DNA of 64,000 nt from Pseudobacillus wudalianchiensis (GTDB taxonomy: Bacteria; Bacillota; Bacilli; Bacillales; Domibacillaceae): contig NZ_MAYT01000002.1 in NCBI RefSeq assembly GCF_001685015.1, positions 95,221 to 159,220 on the forward strand, in the 5' to 3' direction. Below are positions 62,059 to 64,000 of the stretch, piece by piece. The notes beneath the pieces are model-generated. The model made no database searches. It saw nothing but the letters and a program-made list of their open reading frames with translations, and was not told the origin of the DNA. Positions within the stretch are counted from its first letter, which is position 1; every line of letters starts with the position of its first letter. The translations under genes and the position numbers were made by a program.

Positions 62059-62130
62059 TTTATTATCACAAATTAGTATTTTATTAGCCAACAGGACGAT
62101 TTACTATCTAAATGAACCGTTTTATTATCC
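62059..62130 (+). repeat. Four imperfect 21-bp tandem units
   Basis: The motif TTTATTATC(C) begins at 62059, 62080 (TTTATTAGCC), 62100 (TTTACTATC) and 62121 (TTTATTATCC), a period of 20 to 21 bp, two helical turns. The parts between the motifs vary. It lies between the oxidoreductase and the metallopeptidase gene, before no evident promoter. Confidence 0.65.
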
Positions 62131-62202
62131 AAAATCTTCTTTTTTAAATTAACCAATCCTGGGTATAACACTAGTGACGAAGCAACCAGGGGAGGAAGAA
62201 GG

Positions 62203-63042
62203 ATGAAGTGGAGAGGAAGAAGAGAAAGCACAAACGTTGAAGACCGGAGAGGCAGAGGCGGAGGAACACTTATTGGAGGAGGGATCGGCGGTTTAATTCT
62301 TTTACTCGTCTTTACCTTCCTTGGCGGTGATCCGACAGAACTGATGAACGGTCTGCAAACGGTTGATGATAATAATACTCCTTACGAAGAAACAGCAGCG
62401 GAAAAAGAGCGTTCAGAGTTTGTATCTGTCGTGCTGGCTGATACAGAGGATGTATGGTCAGAGATTTTTAGGCAGGAAGGCTTAGTGTATAAAGAGCCGA
62501 CGCTCGTCCTGTATACAAATAGTGTGCAGTCTGCCTGCGGAACATCTAGTGCGTCAGTGGGGCCATTTTATTGTCCAGGTGACCAAAAGCTATACATTGA
62601 CTTAAGTTTTTACGATGAGCTGCAGCAAAGATTTCACGCACCTGGGGATTTTGCGATGGCCTATGTCATTGCTCATGAGGTTGGCCATCACGTCCAAACG
62701 CTTCTTGGCACAAGTGACAAGATTATGCCTCTTCGCCAGCGGATGAGTGAGGAAGAGTTTAATAAATATCTCGTTCGTTTCGAACTGCAAGCCGACTATC
62801 TGGCCGGTGTTTGGGCTCATCATGCGCAAGGAATGGACTTGCTGGAAGAAGGAGATCTTGAAGAAGCTTTAAACGCGGCCAGCGCTGTTGGAGATGATAC
62901 TCTGCAAAAACAAGCGAGAGGCTATGTTGTTCCGGAAAGCTTTACACATGGAACTTCCGAGCAAAGAAAACGCTGGTTTTATAAAGGCTTTCGTTCTGGC
63001 AGTTTAAAGGGTGGAGACACCTTTAATGCCCGTGATTTATAA
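62203..63042 (+). CDS. Neutral zinc metallopeptidase (YpfJ family)
   Basis: The 279-residue protein has a charged N-terminus, a Gly-rich stretch and one membrane helix (LIGGGIGGLILLLVFTFLGG, residues 23-42), then the metallopeptidase domain. The family features are SACGTSSASVGPFYCPGDQ, the zinc motif HEVGHHVQ and the third ligand in ELQADYLAG. It is anchored with the catalytic part outside or in the periplasm-equivalent. The ATG follows AGGGGAGGAAGA. The function is unknown. A long hairpin terminator follows. Confidence 0.93.
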   Translation: MKWRGRRESTNVEDRRGRGGGTLIGGGIGGLILLLVFTFLGGDPTELMNGLQTVDDNNTPYEETAAEKERSEFVSVVLADTEDVWSEIFRQEGLVYKEPTLVLYTNSVQSACGTSSASVGPFYCPGDQKLYIDLSFYDELQQRFHAPGDFAMAYVIAHEVGHHVQTLLGTSDKIMPLRQRMSEEEFNKYLVRFELQADYLAGVWAHHAQGMDLLEEGDLEEALNAASAVGDDTLQKQARGYVVPESFTHGTSEQRKRWFYKGFRSGSLKGGDTFNARDL

Positions 63043-63051
63043 AGAGAGTGG

Positions 63052-63096
63052 ACAGGTCTTATGAGGTTAAAGAGAACCTCTCGTAAGGCCTGTTTT
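63052..63096 (+). terminator. Terminator after metallopeptidase gene
   Basis: Arms ACAGGTCTTATGAGGTT and AACCTCTCGTAAGGCCTGT pair along most of their length, followed by TTTT. Confidence 0.75.
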
Positions 63097-63263
63097 ATGA
63101 TGCTATGAGCTGCTCTTTAATAAACGAAACTGGACCTCTAATATGGCTGAAGGTGTAATCTGCTTCTTCTAAGCCGATTCTAATCGCCACACCGGCTTCT
63201 CGCAGCATCGGTAAATCTGGATCAGAAAGCGTATGGTCTAAATCGAAAGCAAGCAGCTTAAGA
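63095..63263 (-). pseudogene. HAD-family hydrolase remnant
   Basis: A minus-strand frame reads LLAFDLDHTLSDPDL, which joins a HAD motif I (DLDHT) directly to motif-IV-like SDPDLPMLREAGVAIRI, and ends at the stop 63095-63097. The middle of the enzyme (about 150 residues) is absent. There is no proper start codon: an ATG with AAAAGGAGAG precedes but in a frame with an early stop. It looks like an internal deletion of a Cof-type HAD gene. Confidence 0.55.
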
Positions 63264-63575
63264 ACTCTCCTTTTTCATATGTAAAGGAATGTGAGAACGA
63301 TTCTACACTCGATAGTTCAGCATGATAAAAGGTTGCTGTCATGGATTTGGATGGCTTGATTTTTGAAAAAAATGGAGAAACACCTTGCTCTTCTTTGTTT
63401 CAAAGCGGCTTTAATTGCGGTATAATATAATCTGCACATGATTTGACACCGTATTTGATTCGTTATATAAAGTCGTCACAAGCTCCATATAGTTATTTTG
63501 AAAAAGTGTTGAAAAGCCAGCTTATTTTGCATTCATCATTTAATTCAGATTCAAATTGGAAAGAGAGTGTTTACG
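63264..63575. other. Intergenic region before yeeI-like gene
   Basis: About 310 bp. A short plus-strand frame starting MDLDGLIFEKNGE (about 63342) looks like another HAD N-terminus and stops after 29 codons. A TATAAT at about 63421-63426 with TTTCAA 17 bp upstream is a weak sigma-A candidate for the YebC-family gene. Confidence 0.45.
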
Positions 63576-64000
63576 ATGGGACGTAAATGGAACAACATTA
63601 AAGAAAAGAAAGCAGCAAAGGACGCTAACACAAGCCGTATATATGCTAAATTCGGACGTGAAATTTATGTAGCAGCGAGACGGGGAGAACCTGATCCCGA
63701 ATCCAACCAAGCATTAAAATTTGTGCTTGAGCGGGCAAAAACATACAACGTGCCTAGACATATTATTGATCGTGCCATTGAAAAAGCAAAGGGAGGATCA
63801 GATGAGACATATGATGAGCTTCGCTATGAAGGCTTTGGACCGAGCGGATCGATGGTTATTGTTGACGCTTTAACAAATAACGTAAACCGTACAGCATCAG
63901 AAGTGCGGGCAGCTTTCGGTAAGAACGGCGGCAATATGGGAGTAAGCGGATCCGTTGCCTATATGTTCGACGCTACGGCTGTTATTGGGGCAGAAGGCAA
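63576..64000 (+). CDS. yeeI: YebC/PmpR family protein (partial, 3' end outside window)
   Basis: The 141 residues visible start [20 protein letters not shown] and continue [19 protein letters not shown], with [16 protein letters not shown] and [16 protein letters not shown]. This is the YebC/TACO1 family, and the opening resembles B. subtilis YeeI. YebC proteins aid translation of proline-rich stretches or act as transcription factors. The gene continues past base 64000. The ATG follows GAAAGAGAGTG. Confidence 0.93.
   Translation, partial: MGRKWNNIKEKKAAKDANTSRIYAKFGREIYVAARRGEPDPESNQALKFVLERAKTYNVPRHIIDRAIEKAKGGSDETYDELRYEGFGPSGSMVIVDALTNNVNRTASEVRAAFGKNGGNMGVSGSVAYMFDATAVIGAEG

Noticed and set aside
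1-64000. CRISPR arrays, insertion sequences, prophage genes, tRNA or rRNA genes
   Set aside because: No regularly spaced repeats, transposase or integrase genes, or tRNA-like cloverleaf with CCA end were seen on reading the window.

Overview
The window looks like chromosome of a spore-forming, aerobic Gram-positive rod of the Bacillaceae. The signs are strong AGGAGG-type ribosome binding sites with frequent TTG and GTG starts, a small acid-soluble spore protein gene (sspH), two orphan kinases of the sporulation type, BcrC, a glycine riboswitch, CcpA cre-like sites, and a gas vesicle cluster with the gene order known from Priestia (Bacillus) megaterium. The species cannot be fixed from the sequence alone.

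Layout. 0-13.9 kb: housekeeping and signalling (DUF3298 protein, amino acid permease, SelO/YdiU, two orphan histidine kinases, a TetR-controlled beta-lactamase-like membrane protein, a CofE-like ligase with a divergent LysR regulator). 13.9-17.8 kb: methylmalonate-semialdehyde dehydrogenase and a symporter operon whose transporter gene is frameshifted. 18.2-25.1 kb: a compact 13-gene gas vesicle operon gvpP-Q-B-R-N-F-G-L-S-K-J-T-U ending in a strong terminator. 25.1-37.3 kb: a small gene behind a sigma-54-type promoter, a nucleoside locus (GntR, DeoD, MFS), a 3-hydroxybutyrate locus (GntP-type permease, SDR dehydrogenase, sigma-54 activator), BcrC and a lactate-oxidase-like flavoenzyme. 38.0-45.3 kb: a tight six-gene run with a methyltransferase-like protein, an SDR, a GGDEF-EAL protein, a double PTPS/QueD fusion, an RsbQ-like hydrolase and a PAS-GGDEF cyclase. 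45.7-55.9 kb: an HprK paralogue, an aldehyde dehydrogenase behind a decayed SDR, MsrAB, a glycine riboswitch ahead of an HesB-like gene and purU, and a bd-type quinol oxidase. 56-64 kb: a sulfatase, LrgAB with its LysR regulator, SspH, a FAD oxidoreductase, a zinc metallopeptidase and the start of a YebC-family gene.

The most promising undescribed unit is the 38.0-45.3 kb run. It combines pterin-type enzymes (PTPS fold and an SDR) with two c-di-GMP enzymes, and pairs an RsbQ-like hydrolase with a PAS-diguanylate cyclase instead of the RsbP phosphatase. Other notable items are two well-matched sigma-54 promoters, one driving a 52-residue protein; a coiled-coil module shared by GvpP, GvpJ and GvpT; a HprK paralogue missing a key glutamate; and several decayed genes (symporter, LytS-like, SDR, HAD). 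All functional statements rest on reading motifs in the translated sequence; no database search was run.
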